Below are positions 37,078 to 50,588 of a stretch of 64,000 nt of DNA, piece by piece (the first letter of the stretch is position 1; every line of letters begins with the position of its first letter). Source of the stretch: Taenia hydatigena. Lineage: Eukaryota > Platyhelminthes > Cestoda > Cyclophyllidea > Taeniidae. The position numbers and the translations under genes are program-made. The DNA lies in contig JADWOT020000740.1 of assembly GCA_036345935.2 (NCBI GenBank), forward strand, positions 28,001 to 92,000, read 5' to 3'. Under the pieces are notes generated by a model. It worked only from the letters and a program-made list of their open reading frames with translations. It searched no databases and was not told where the DNA came from.

Positions 37078-37563
37078 ATGGTGATTGTGTGTGTTAGCGT
37101 TCTCAGCGTCTTGCTGTATGCATCTACTGAAGATGCACCGATCGTATGGCCAGATCCACGCCATTTCCATGTAAGCCTTGATCGACGATGGGACAACGGG
37201 TTAACTCTCCATTGGTCCGTGAGCAAATACTGTGCACAGAATGGCATTCTAAAATTTTCAGTGAGCGTCACAAAGGTTGGAGACGCAAAATTTTGGAGAA
37301 ATGTTAGCGGAACGCGTGAAAGCCTGTATACCGTGCTTGAACAAGGCGAGGCTGAGTATCTCATCACAACCGAAATGAAGACAAAATTCAATGTGCACGG
37401 AGTGTCTGCCAACGCGAGCATAACGACGGGTGGTAAGCTATTTTCCACCTCACACAAGCAGGTGATTATCTTTGCAGCATTGATATGCACAAGTTTATCC
37501 ACGCAATGTTTAATTTTGTGCCTTTCAGAGAGTGTCCGCTTTGGTTCTCGTTCCTCAAGGTAA
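37078..37563 (+). CDS. Gene C: EG95-like secreted/membrane protein with signal peptide and FN3 in one exon
   Basis: ATG at 37,078 (another in frame at 37,063) opens a 161-residue frame. It comprises a signal peptide (MVIVCVSVLSVLLYAS), an FN3 domain (LTLHWSV, then LEQGEAEYLITTEM) with possible glycosylation sites (NVS, NAS), then GKLFST and a hydrophobic anchor (VIIFAALICTSLSTQCLIL) with a short basic tail. Unlike genes A and B there is no intron between signal peptide and FN3. After the FN3 domain, CGGGTG|GTAAGC (37,433) sits exactly where A and B have their donor, with acceptors CTTTGCAG (37,477) and CCTTTCAG (37,528). Reading through gives a complete signal-FN3-anchor protein. Splicing would remove all or part of the anchor or link to the exons downstream. 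Alternative membrane and secreted forms are therefore possible. The FN3 sequence is well diverged from A and B. Confidence 0.6.
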   Translation: MVIVCVSVLSVLLYASTEDAPIVWPDPRHFHVSLDRRWDNGLTLHWSVSKYCAQNGILKFSVSVTKVGDAKFWRNVSGTRESLYTVLEQGEAEYLITTEMKTKFNVHGVSANASITTGGKLFSTSHKQVIIFAALICTSLSTQCLILCLSESVRFGSRSSR

Positions 37564-37819
37564 GTTCAAAATCGCTTGTGAATAGATGTTGGGTAGAACC
37601 TCTTAAGTTAAATCAGCCAGCCAATTTCTCAAAGCTAATGCGATTTGGCTGCTGCAAGGTTATGGGGTCTTTGTGATGGAACCAGCTTCATCACAGTGTG
37701 GCGCAATGCTATCCAACGGTATTTATTTGTTTGGTTTAGATTGACCTTGCCTTTGAAACAATCGTTCCATAACTTGTTCCTTACTAGGCTGGTCCGGGAG
37801 GTTTTTCAAGTTAGTGCAG

Positions 37820-38940
37820 TCGGTGATGGTCCATTCGTGGTGGTGGTGAAGCACAAAACCACGGAGGAATGCTTGCTGATTATCTACAATACGACTTTAT
37901 CTGATAGCTACACGGTATGCGAATGCTACTTAATTTGAATTCGGTATGTGAGCAGAATATTTGTTTTTGCCGATTTCTGTCCCTCCGAACTGCGTCTCAT
38001 TTGTTATCACTAGTAAAAATATGTGTGCATTATCATCACATCGCAAAATTATATTTGTGAATGTACTGTAATTTATAAGTAAGCTTTGCAAGTGTCTACA
38101 CCTGATAGAAGTTGATTGCCATGGCTAACTTGAAGGCTAAAACAAAACAATACTTCTCTTTTATCGAAATATGGTTATAGAATTCCTATTTCAATTGACT
38201 TCTAGCCTCTCAAGAAGCAGTATACTTATTTCTTTCGTGGAACGTTTGCTTAATCTCGAATCACAATTCATCCTGGTGTATTTGCTTAGATCGAGGCACT
38301 GGATGTCTGCCAAGGTGGAAACGTGCGTCTTTGGCGATCGCTGTGCCGATCAGAAAACAATCATTAGAGCTTCCCTCCCAAACGCCTCTTTTCAAGTTTG
38401 ACCTCCCCAGTGATTTGCTTAAATCTCTTCTGAGGTCCGACGTGCAAGCTTATTCCGTTCCCACCAAGGCAATGGTTGAACGTAAATCTCTTTCAAAATC
38501 ATAAGTTTCTTTACAATTTGCGATAATCGGAGCACTGTGCAGAGGTAGCATATTTAAAAGAGAACGACTTCCCCCTTCTTTGGATGAACGAAGTTGTTTA
38601 TCTGACGAGATGAGTGTTTTGGTTATTCTAGTTGATCCACCGTGTGATATCTACGGAAAGCTGGAGCTGAAGTCACCCAAGACTGCTCGTCTCATCGTCA
38701 CATTCCGTCCGGCAGCTTCACATCCTCATTTAATCCGTTGCTTCACCTTCGTTTTTAGTCATATTAATGAGGTAATTGTTTTTGAGGTCGTCGACGATAA
38801 AGTAAGTTTTTCGTCCTCCTTCCTTCCTACCTTCCCTTCCAAATTTCGACCCTTTCAGAACACTAATGTTTGCTAGCAACTTTGCGATACCTTACATTCT
38901 ACAGCTGCGGATAGGACTTGATTCAATGGAGTGGCGCTAA
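37820..38940 (+). CDS. Further FN3-like exons downstream of gene C
   Basis: Four exon-like segments. 37,820-37,914 (GTGCAG acceptor, CACG|GTATGC, 31 codons, phase 1 to 0): FVVVVKHKTTEECLLI. 38,206-38,481 (CTTCTAG acceptor, GAAC|GTAAAT, phase 1 to 1, 276 nt): a complete FN3-like domain with VYLFLSWNV and FKFDLPSDLLKSLLRSDV; its size and phase match the FN3 exons of A and B. 38,632-38,801 (ATTCTAG acceptor, ATAAA|GTAAGT, phase 1 to 0): LELKSPKTARLIVTFRP, the first half of an FN3 domain. 38,905-38,940 (TTCTACAG acceptor, phase 0): LRIGLDSMEWR then TAA. They could be exons of one multi-FN3 protein continuing from gene C or remnants of several duplicated genes. The early stop suggests the last domain is truncated. 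Confidence 0.5.
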
Positions 38941-39810
38941 CCAGCAAGGGCTGAATTGTCAAATTTGATGAGTGTGCAATTGAACTAATAGTGGCTCTTG
39001 TGCGTACTTCGTTTAAACTATAACGTGTCTCCATCCGCGCGTCCCTGGTCATTCTTCTACACCGACCGAGGCCGAAACGAATGCTATGCCCTACTTCTGC
39101 ATAAAGATGAGAAGGTATAGGCATGAATGAAGACCAAATTAGAGCCCTATCCTAATGGCGAATGAAGCTGTCAGGCTTACGGATTTGGTATTGTTTGAGG
39201 CGGTTTGGCGCATTACATCACCCTACAAACGCTGCTCTCATGACCATATCCAACGCTGGAAGTAAGGACGATCAGACACAAGTATTAGCATATATCTTGT
39301 AATGGCGGCTACTTTATTGTTAACTTGCTATTTCCTTCAAAGTACCGGGAGTTCCGAGAGACATAAAATTGATACAAAATGGGCCAAAATCGGCGAAGCT
39401 GACCTGGATCCCGCCGCTTAAACTGCCTGGTAAACACCCTTATTACGAGTGTAATTGTGGGCTCAAAAATAGCTATGCCAGAATGAGGGGCAGAACAAGG
39501 AAACGCATACGGTTTTGACGAATGTTGGACCGGGACTTTTGTCATGCACAGTGCAGGCTGTAATGAAGACAAAGAGACACATTGATTCTGCAGGTAAGAA
39601 CCATGTGTCTTCGTAAGTAAAAGCATAGAATTCAGAGGTCTTCTCTCCAAAGGCATGTAAAACTATATGCAGCACTAAAAGGTGTGGATGGATGGTAGGG
39701 TTAGTGCAAAATGACTGAAGAGATGCAGGTTTCAATGATAATGATAATTGTTATTATTTTCCACTTATGACTGTTAAAATTTTTTGCATTTCTTGCCAAT
39801 CTCTCATCAG

Positions 39811-39930
39811 AGTATGGTACACCCACCAGCACCTCCACCACGCCTACTACTGTGTCAACCAGCGCTCCAAAAGGGAAGGAGGAGGTAGCAGTAGACAAGA
39901 GAACAGAGGCAGCCCCCATCACTACACAAC
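39811..39930 (+). CDS. Thr/Ser-rich (mucin-like) stalk exon
   Basis: CTCTCATCAG acceptor at 39,810 and ACAAC|GTAAGA donor at 39,930. It is 120 nt, phase 1 at both ends, so it can be skipped or duplicated without shifting frame. The peptide begins YGTPTSTSTTPTTVSTSAPK and ends EAAPITTQ, with a charged centre (KEEVAVDKR). Such exons form O-glycosylated stalks in surface proteins. It lies downstream of the FN3 exons and may belong to them. A related exon lies at 50,988-51,137 on the other strand. Confidence 0.55.
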
Positions 39931-42900
39931 GTAAGACGTGCTGTGATTAGCCTAAGCTGTCTCCTCTCCTGACAACTGACTGAAGACTTACCATTTATGT
40001 ATGTCACTTTGAACGGCTCAGATTCCAATGCACCAGGAAAAGTACAAATTGGTCCAAATTATAAAATCCTGAGTCAACTCTTAGAATGTCAAGGCTGTTA
40101 ACGTCTAGACGTAGACAAGAGCTCAAAGCCGTGTTGTAGAGCGAAGCACAATGTGCAGAGACTGAACCGTTATTGCAGTGCAACGCATAGTAGAGCAAGC
40201 TGTCAGACAAATCACCGCGTTCAAGTCAGTCATGGCAAAATTTCAATTTTTTGATCACTTGCTATTTCTGGGCATCGCAAAAATGGATCAAAATTGCTCC
40301 GAGCCGTTTCCTCAAATGCCTCAACGCTGTTATATTGCGATACATGAGTTTTCCTAAAAGTTCTTAATGCATTCGCAACCCATTTTGCACGTTGTTTTCT
40401 CAAAGAAGTGTCACTAGACAGTTGTAACGTTTCGTCTCACTACTTGGTGGAAATCTCGCACGAGTTTCGTGATTCCCTTTGCGTTGGTTCGTTTATTTTC
40501 ACAACTTTAACGGGTGGAGTGTCTTTTGTCCTAATACGTTGGTGACCAAAGGAAATTAGAAAGAACATACGCATACGCCTTGACAGTTTTATCTTTTCTT
40601 ACAAAAATTAAGCTTTGTATACATCAACCGCACCTAAACTGTCTAGCATAAAACAGCCTTCTTTCCTTATGGAAAGAAAAAAGCTGCTGAATTCGGGCTG
40701 CTGAGTCCTAATAATAATCCATTCTTGATTAGAATTACAAATGAGGGAGCAGTTGTGCATTCGTGCCAACGCAAATTTCTTTGCCAGAATGGGTCCCCCG
40801 CACATCGGACATACCGAAATCGAAAGCTGTTTAAAATATAAGTACCGCAAGCAGTTAGAGCAGGAAACAGTATTCTATGCCATATTTCTTACTAATTTTG
40901 GATAAGAAAGAGAAGAGGACAGCGCCACTTCATGACCTTGATGAAAGTATCCATGAAATGATTCATGCGTCTGATTTCTAATTTGAATCAATGCTGGTCA
41001 CAGGTGAATTGGATTGTTTAAGTGCTTATTTGTGCATTACGATCCTCTGTGCTAAACCTAGGTGCTGTTATCATTCGGTTGTTACAAGAAGTACCGCAAG
41101 TAATTGCCAAACAGAACGGGCTGCTATGTTCAAATTCTGATCAATTCTAGATCTAACTAGGTGGAATGTAGAGCAGCTCTACATACTTGTGTTGTTTTAG
41201 CCTTCTTTGCTTAAATTGCCCGGACTTTAAGTTTTATCATCGCTGTCAAAGAAAAACGCAGCTGAATGCAAATTTGGACAAATTCAAATGGAAACCAAGA
41301 AACCAGATTGCAGCTATATCCTTGTACATTCTCAGTTTTGCATAAAAATCATGCTCATTATATTTTGGTCATTACAAACTATCAGGCATTTCAAAATGAA
41401 ACTGCACGACGCAGGCACGGAGGTAAACTAACGTTTGAGTAATTAATTAACCAATTAGTATTTGATTGAAACGAAAAATATGTCCAATTTAGTAGTCACG
41501 CTTTACTTGCTTGTCATCGTTTTACTGGAGACCTGCCTTTCTGGCACGTCAATATGCCAGCATCCTATTTCTTACTGAGATCATTTTTAGATCAAGATGG
41601 AAAAACATGGAGCGCAGAACCCTAGGGCTAATTTGCTACTGTTACGTGTTTATGGCCTTAAACATGCACTAATCCAAACCATTTATCAAAGTCAAATAGC
41701 ATTCAGCTCTTTTTTCGGGTGGTGAAACAGGGTGAGTGGTTCTTTTGTGGTTGGATATTTTTGTCTTTCCGCCTCAAAAGCTTAGAACTACAATCCTGTG
41801 ATTGTCGAATAGCCAAAGCTAAGCAATGCGCCAGATGCGGTTTTAGGATGCGGCTGTTATAGCCATTCGTGTAAAGTGAACCTTGCTGTACATTAATAAT
41901 GAAAGTCTTGAGAATAAGTGTCGAATCGAATTGTCCAGCGAACAGCTATGGCTAATTGGTACGGAAGAGTGATAATAAGAAATTATGAATTACAAATATT
42001 CTTGCCTGAGTTGTATGCAGGGCAGTGGCATTGACGGAACCCTGATTCCGAATTGCTTGTTATAATGGCTCCTGCTCAAGCTCGGCAAATTGTGCTCAAG
42101 TCGGACGAAATAATTCTTGTGAAATTTAGGACCAGGTATTTTACTTTTACCAAATAATGCCCAGTAATTGGGATTTATTTTTCTATTCTATGTATAGAGC
42201 TTGCTTTTACTGTAACAACAGCATTTTAATGCAGCAAAGGATACAACTAATTAAAGTAGAGAAAGGTAAATACCGCCATTTACATTGAAAATAATGCAAA
42301 ATTATTTAACGCAAGACTTGCTTTACTTTCACATGCATGACCAAACAAGTAAGATCACAAAATTTTGTGAGCAACAATTTGCTTCAACTCATGCAACCAT
42401 ATTCAGTAAAAATTTTTATTTGTTAACATTTTTAATCATTTTTTCCTTTAAAACGATGTTACGACAGCGTCTTTTATCTATCCTTCTCAAACATCACCCT
42501 ATTTAAATCGAGCGATGGATCTCCCGTGCTTCATTACACACATCACTCACATTCTTGCTCATTTGACAATGCTATAGCGCATTGTAGGCACTCATTCGCA
42601 CAAATCTCTACGTGTGATATAAAGTGACGCAAAAGGCGATCTTGGCTGCACTTGCATAAATAGCTATAGCGTCTATCGATGTGCTGTCGTTAGCATCAAG
42701 GTACTGAATGCACGTGTTCTTTAAGAGATATGGCCCGCTTTGTGTTTAATATCCAAACAACGAGGCGAAGGCACTATCTCCGCTGCATTCCCTAATGTTG
42801 AAGCGTAGATCATACGATCGATCAAAGTTTACTTAATGACGTTTTCGTGAGTGTATCAGTATCCTTTCAATGCGCCTTCTTTCCCATCAGAAGTCACAAT

Positions 42901-45900
42901 CTACAATAACTGAAATCGAACATCTCATAGATACAGTTACAACTTCATAACTGTGCCAACACGGAAATATTTTCGCCGCAAACGAAGCGCTTTTCCGCGA
43001 AAGTGAGTGCATTGTCCACTAGCGGTGCTTATAAGCCTTATATTTTGAGATCCCTTCTCAGTGATTAAAAAACCTAGTTCTGCTAAGTAAAGGTAGAATT
43101 TTGCTGCTGAGATTCGGAGCTAGTGGTAGGGCTTCTAAGTGTTAGCAGATATTAGAATGCCTTTGCATATGTGTTCTCCTTTTATTGTTATTGTCCAGTG
43201 CATAAAAGCCTTCTGTTTTCGTCAAAGAAATATGGGGGCAGAAGTTGCAATCCACAATGCAGTGGTAGTCATTCGATTTGATGAGCTGTAAAGATAAAAG
43301 CTAACCCCACATGCATCTACTCCTAAAATTCGCTGCTTGCCTTCTACCTAGTGTCGTCGATTCAAGTTAAATTAGAAAAACTTGGCGGCAATAAGTCTTG
43401 TCTATTATTCTGGTAAATATATTTTCATTTTGTTAGTTGCAATTAAGGACTGATACCCATTTACAGTGATCAAACTCAGAGCGTGCTCCCATAACTCAAT
43501 TTGGAGTCTTAAAATCATTAAGGTAATGCTAGTCTGTTAATAAACCTGCAGAAATGGTATTTGCTATAGGGCACTGAAAGAGATGCAAAAGAGGTGAGTG
43601 CAGTAGGCCAAGCCGACATGAATTAGCGCGATCAGATTTTTTAATGTATCATTCACAGAAAAGGCTGCGGCACAGCAATGCGCGCAGAATCTCGTCCCAA
43701 CCCGACTAAAGCTCATAGATTGACTAGCTTATAATTATCTATCCGTCAACAATGAAGCCTGTCGGGATGCCACATTTGCCATTCAATTAACTCGGTGAAG
43801 ACAAATAATCTACATAACAATAGAGCAGGCAAGCCTTTCACTTATATGTCAAAAGCGACAACAGTGAATATCGGAGTATCCTCTTTGACCCCCGAAGTAA
43901 GCGACTTCAATGGAATCGCTAGAGATGGGAGAAAAGAATTGGAAAGGATTGGGGAGTAATAAGTAGGGACTAGAAGGGGGCGCTACATCGTTAGTTTAAT
44001 AACCCTTGATAAGGCAGAATGTTGGTTCTCCATTGAAAATCAGATTTTCGACTTCAATTTAGGGTGATAGAAGAACAACCCTAAACCAAAAATGCTTACT
44101 TTACTAATGCAATGGGACGTGTTCACTGTAAGGAGAGTGCAAAGAGGTCAGCTAATTATATTCAGCGCTTGCGCAAATTAATGCGCCACTTGACTTTGTC
44201 GATTAAAGCCTATTCAGGAAGGCTTGAGAAATTGCAGGACTTTGCTGCCACCATATAAATATTACGTAGACATCAACGGAAAAATTTGATTTGAATGATT
44301 TTGGTCGTTAAAATGCGCCTAGCATTGTTACGCTAGTAAATCAACGCAATAAATGTTTTGTGCGTTGTGTTTACGTTCTATAGGACGCGTTCGGCATTTA
44401 ATATCTAGTCTCCATTGTCAGATGCCTTTCGTTGTAATCTCTAGTAAATCCTTACAGAAATATCATAGTGCATAAGTTTGTGCTTCATTGACTGCTGAAC
44501 ATTAAATCGGTAATCTGCGTTCCACTTCTAGTTCGCGAAGATAGTTTGCTTTAAGATGATGGCGAAAGAAAACAAGAATGTAAATGATTATGCCTATGGT
44601 TGTGCTCAAAGAGAGAGAGTGCACTGCAAATCTGGCTGTGCAAAGCTAGTTAAGGCAGACCTCGCATCACATTGAGTTAAGCCAAATTTCTTTGGCAGAT
44701 TTGTTAGTAATAAACATCGATGTGGCGCTATTTAACGATCAGGAGATGAGTGTGGCTCTGCAAGTCACTGGTTTTTGAGTATGCTGTGCATTTGAGTGCA
44801 AATGTGATGATTGTGCACTCATTTTCCTCTTTTATTGCAATCAGTCTAGCAGATTTGGCTTCCTCCTCACGGATACGTAGCCAGCTATGTGTTTTGCCAG
44901 CAGACTTGCTCCCAATAAAAGAAGAGAGCTTTTCCCTAAATGCTGTCGTCGGTTATCCCGGTCAGTGTCACACGTGAGAGTGGTTAGTCGCTTAAAAATT
45001 AGGAAAATCGGATTCGAAATGCTAAAATTTATATTATGTCTGAATGGTTGGAGTGCGAAGCATGAAGGCAGATAGGTGAAAAAGGGCACGTTTTCTTGGT
45101 ACTAAGGCAGCTTACAAAAGACGTTTCATGTATGGGGTTGAACAGGGGTTGCAAATTACCACGCTGTACAAGCAAAGCTGCACTACTTATTTGGAGTTAA
45201 AATGAAAATACGTAGAATTGAGGCAACTTTTATAATGCTTGCAGCGGGCTCTATTTGTTATTTGCCAAATAAGCAGAGAATAGGCACTACGTCAAAAACA
45301 TGCAAGCTGTCCTATCACCGATCCCTGAGACACTTTCCACACCGTAGCGCGGTAGCGATTATTCAGAATGCGGAAAAGAAGGAGGGCTCTCACGAAAGGT
45401 GATCGTGAAACGGATATGATTGCTACGGGAGGAAAGAACAAGTGTTGCAGGTAAATAGACATGGAGAAGTGCGCCAATTGGAAAACAGAGTAGAAATTGA
45501 AGTAAAGGAATAAGTAAGAAACGGTTAGAATGGTAGATTGCAAGGCGATGCTGAAGTAATTGAAGCGAATTTCAATTTTTGGGCTTTGTGCGCTTAACTA
45601 ACGGAAGCCATTGCGACAAACTCAATTGTGTAATTATTTGTGAAGAAAACCCAGTTAACCGATTCTAGAACTAAAGTGCACACAGCAAACAGAACTTGCA
45701 AGACTCATACTACTTTTTCTTGTAAATTAATAACTTTTCAAGACAAAAGCTATATAAGGCAATGAGAACTTGATGCAAATGCACCGCTTAACGCCTGGCA
45801 AGCGGCCACCATCTATGCCTTTAAGTCATTTCAATGCCTACCCTTTTTATTACCTCCATTCATTATGGGCTGCTTTTAGTTTTAGAATCACTTAAAGGTT

Positions 45901-46583
45901 CCTTTAACTCAAGTAGTGTAACATGAAAACTGCTATCTATCCCTTTTATATGCTCTTCCAACAGCCAGAAGAGCCGCACCCATAAAACATAGGCATAAAG
46001 TGTTTTGAGACGCTTAAGAGGCTTTCATGAAAAATTATTCAGTGGATCAAGCAAATTGGATCCCAGACATTGCCGTTTTCAATTATCATTGCAAAGTTGC
46101 ACTTCTCTAAATTATTTGAGTTAGCCATTATAAAAACTCTAATCTCTGGCCAATACCATGGTATCTCTCTTTCTCTATTAGTGGTTTATATCTAGTGGGA
46201 TTAAATAGCACAACATAAAACCCGGATTTCGAATTGCATTTTAAACATTGCCCTCCATTAGTTTATATCAAAAATGCCACTTGCTACTAAAACTTTATAA
46301 GTACGGCGACATTTCCGAAGGGAATAGAGAGAAGTCAGTGGCCTCCAAGCGACTTTTGCAGTACAGAAGTAGGCAAACGTAGGACTCTACTTCACTCAAA
46401 AAGTGTTAAGGATTTTTAACGCAGTCCATTGTCCCCCTGATTATGTTGTGCCTTGTAGTAAGTTTTGCCTTATTTGTTGACATACAATCACTCCCATAAT
46501 ACATATAATGTAATTTGCTAAATTCGTGATAAAGGAAAAGTATAGTCGGCATCCAATTCATACCAATTTTGTTTTATGCACAG
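39931..46583. other. Long gene-poor stretch
   Basis: About 6.6 kb without a supported gene. A plus-strand frame at 44,750-44,977 and others are short, open on non-ATG codons or lack motifs. AT-rich, with no repeat recognised. Confidence 0.4.
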
Positions 46584-46891
46584 GCATGCTCTACGGTAGA
46601 TCATCAATAGTGTTTCCTCTACGGGATGCAAACGAGACACCCGTTTTTGCAATGTGTCGCGATCAAACTATGAAACTTCAAGCCGCACAAAAGAGACTTT
46701 GTGCCTGTAGGCAAAGTGCAACCGATTTTACTTTAGTTTTCCACGAACAAACGCAAATACGTGTATCTAGAATAACGTCGATCTGCAGCACGATTCGACG
46801 AATGGGATTGTTTTGCGCATTAGCAAGCGGAGTTAATAACGGATTTAAGTGGAAGATTATGCAATGCCCATCATTTATTTTAAAATCATAA
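46584..46891 (+). CDS. Coding-like terminal exon, unrecognised
   Basis: A TTATGCACAG acceptor (46,581-46,583) is followed by an open phase-1 reading frame of 102 codons ending in TAA. Contains MLYGRSSIVFPLRDANETPV and SATDFTLVFHEQTQIRV. The ATDFTLVF run recalls the T-x-Y-x-V strand of an FN3 domain, but no full domain can be traced. It may be the last exon of a gene whose other exons lie in the gene-poor stretch upstream, or a remnant. Confidence 0.3.
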
Positions 46892-47820
46892 ACTGACTCA
46901 ATTCGGCATCACGAGACCCATCATCGACTAAAAATAACTCAAGCTGAGTTTGCTACAACTATTTATGCGGATGAAACGGGTATAACTGTCTTTAGTAGAG
47001 AATAAATATAGGGCTACGTTATGGGTAAAATGTTCTTAATTCTGTCATTATTGCTTGAAAAACGCACAGTTTATAAATTGCTTACAGATTGAAGCACTGG
47101 CTGACCGAATGCCTATTCGTTCGATTGATGTTTTACCAAAAATAAGGTTTGAAAATGGATACACTTGATGGTAGTTGCATTCGCTTGCATATCTTCTACC
47201 TGGAAAATCCCCTACAACTTTAGGAATGCACATTCTAGCATGAAACCGCATAGCCTCCTTTTATACCTAATGGATTAAGCTGCTGTTAATTATTCCTTAT
47301 CCGATTGCGAGTTAAGGTGGTTACAAGCCCCCTCTTTCTCCCTTGCAGCAATTTAATGATTCCTTTTCCTAAAGGTGTGCGATCTCTTTCGTCGAGAAGT
47401 AGAGAAAAATCCGGAGCCATCGATGGAGTCGGATGAGTGGAATGCCTACGTGTAGGCCACCTACACTCTTCCCATCAAAAGCCTCGTTATAGACTTAACT
47501 GCATGAGTCCGTGCATCGATAGATAAATCGGTAAGGCAACCTAATGTACAGAGGCTTATGTCTGTTATCTAGATAAGCTGTCAGTCGTAATTCTGGGTGC
47601 CACAGCCTCATCGCTACGCTCTGCAGCCCATACGCCCAAGACAGTAAGGCAGACCATCACCCAGCTGACACTGTTCGACCAACACATCTTGTAGTCAGCA
47701 ATCCGCCTTTCGGTGGCCCTCAAGACACCCGTTATCACGTTCATTGTTGCAGACTCAGTCAATCGGTCTGCCTGTAAGGATGCACCTGGTCGGCCTATTC
47801 CTTGATGCCCATCGGCTTCT

Positions 47821-48030
47821 AGCCTTTTTCGGCAGCAGTACCGCCTGCATGTTAAGCAGCACACCATCCTGCACGACCGTTACACCGCCCAACAAATTGT
47901 TCGACTTCCCGTCGTTCGAATGGCCAACTGCAGTTGACAAGGTGTGATGTGCGTTTTCTTGTTGTCGCACGCAGCATTACCCGCCAGCTCAACCACCTCG
48001 ACAGCCAAGTACTCGAGCACAGCAGCCAAG
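47821..48030 (-). pseudogene. Histone H2A pseudogene (C-terminal half)
   Basis: The minus strand reads [30 protein letters not shown] and QLQLAIR. After a one-base frame change it continues as [20 protein letters not shown] and VLLPKKA. This is the second half of the H2A histone fold and its docking tail. The 5' half is missing, a frameshift lies at the normal RNDEEL position, and several invariant residues are changed. No intron is seen and the segment is GC-rich relative to its flanks, in keeping with a retrocopy or a fragment of a histone cluster. H2A packages DNA in the nucleosome; this copy cannot. Confidence 0.93.
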
Positions 48031-50588
48031 TCTAATTATGCACTTTGTGAATGCGAGAAAATGTTTTCTTGTTTAAAAGAGGACCTATACGCACTACTTT
48101 GGTATTATCTTCTCAATATTCACCCTTCAGAATATTGGACCAGTCTTTGTTGAACATTGTGTGGTTAATAAGGTGAGTGCTCTATTTATTCGCCAGTGAT
48201 AAAAGCGTATTGAATGAATGACTCGGCGCATTCGTTGTATTCTGTAGAATAACTCCCATTCACAATCTAGTTTGCTTATTCAGACCTAACATGCTACACC
48301 GGATTTTACAAGGCGGCTTAGAACACCTCAACCCATCCCACTCTATTCTTTACTGGCCAATTGTATGAGAGGTTATATGGATTCGATGCCCATCATTACG
48401 TAAGTTGGGGTTCCTAACTGCGTAAGGGGGACAAGATTTAATTGAGTAGATTTTTCGTTTATGACGAATGCTGTGCTTACTTTTCCGCTAATGTAAAAAG
48501 GCTCAATTTTTGGAAGATTAGCAGGGTGAAGTGAATTGAAGGGCACGCGATCAGCCAATTCAACAAGAACGAAACCGTCGGTTGCATGTAAGGGGACATT
48601 TGGGCGTGATCAACTTATGGCAACATCTACCTTGCATAAGTTAAGTTGACGAGTGCATCTTTTAAGAAACATGTGCCTTTACAAGAATTTTCCCACCTAA
48701 AAACACTACGACTATGCATTACATGTTATTTTTCTTTTTAATTCTACCTAGTAAGGAAAGCTCTGTACACATAAGCGCCTAGAATGCGATACAGCACTGC
48801 CTAACCATACGTGACATGAGCCATACCTGCAGTGGGGACGGAGGTATCCACTGCTGGATTCGAAGTAGAGGTTATGCATGGTAAGAATGGTTAAAAGACA
48901 TTGTCGTCACGTTCTATTCGGAGGTACAACTGGATGACGTGTGAAGAGAATTCCAAAAAATTGTTAAATATGGTATCATGCATATGTGCAGTGGTAAATT
49001 TCATCCAAAATTATTTATAAAATCGTAGTCATCTGATTCTGTATGTTGAATAAAATGTATCACGAGTCATTTATAAACAAAATAAATGCGCATGATGTAT
49101 GCGGTTTCCAAGACATAAGTCAACAGCAGTTCGTACTTTTGGAAAGTGGAGAGATCTTTTAGTCAATTGATTCCCTCATCACTCTAAAGGCCGCTGGCGG
49201 TAACCACATTTTTCCTCGGTAAGATATTACACACTACACCTCATCAAGACGCCATGACTTTGGTAAAATTGGAATCTGTCCCGAAAAAAGGACTAGTTCA
49301 TCCGAATTACTCTGGATTACCTATTGAAAATCATAGTGCGGTTCTTAAACTCTCCATAAATGTGTCTCGTCTGGATTTAGCATGATTTTCTGAGCACAGC
49401 TATTCATCGAACTGTTCAGAGCCAGAATCCCGGCTTTGCCATTGTCTTACATTCAACTTAAGTGAGAATAAAATTGCATTTTATGGTTACTAATCATGGC
49501 TTTGTGCATAAATTAGCAATAGTTGTGTGCTAGACTATCCAACTTCACCAATTACGTCAAAGAGTTTAATTATTAATGCGCAACAAAAAATGCTTTTAAC
49601 TGGTTGCTACAATGCCCACGTCCGTAAACTACGTTTCAAATAAATGGTCAAGTTATTTGTCAGTCACAGGATTGTTGCTAGACTTTTTCGAGACAAGGAA
49701 TAAAAGGAGTTAACAACAGAGGAGCTGCCTACCATGTTTCACCTGAATAGAGGAGATTAATCGATGCTAAGTCTTAACTAGTGGTGTGGACCGGTTCATG
49801 CACAGGTCAGTAAACTTGTAAACCTAGCGAATTAGCCATAGTGCAATGCACTCAATATTTTTCACGTTTCGATTTTGAAACATTTATAATAAAGCTCGGC
49901 GGTTGACTTACTACCGTAGTATACACGCAGGTCTCCGTTAAAATAACATCATTTTGGGTTATGCAGTTGAAAATGGGGTGTGCTGTAACGAATAGGGGAG
50001 AAAGCGCGGGTGTTAATTGCGCCATAGCTTTTAATTCGATCTGGAATTAGTTAAAGCTGGGTATCAAATGTTAGCTTACTTCCGTGGCCGTGAAGCGCAT
50101 TAGATAGGATCAACTGCAATGCAATGCGAATGATTTTGATACAATCTGCAATCTACTTTTAGCTTTTGTGCACAATAATTTAAGTTTTTACTTATGGCTA
50201 ACCCCTATTGAAGGAGCCCATTTTGGCAAAGGGAGCTAAAGTAACACAAGTATACAGAGCTGCGCTGAATGTGTTTGCTCGGATGCAGAAGTTACGAGAA
50301 TTACAGCATAGCATCTTATTTGCTTCAGTAATTGCTTGCAGTTGTTTCCTCATCAACTTATAAAATTAGTGTATAGTCAACAATAAAAGCGTCTGGGTTG
50401 GCACGGAAAATTGTCAATGCACTTTCCCGTGACCAAAATAGTCCAAGCTGACAATGAGACGCATTTTTCAATCCATAAAAGCTTCTAGCAAGGGGGCAAA
50501 GCAGCATTCCACTCCCTCTCTTTTGATCAAAACTGATCAGAAATGAGACTTCGCATCCTGCTTCCTTATGTAATTTGCTTGTGGTAGT
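48031..50588. other. Non-coding stretch
   Basis: No gene, RNA or repeat recognised; open frames are few and short. Confidence 0.4.
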
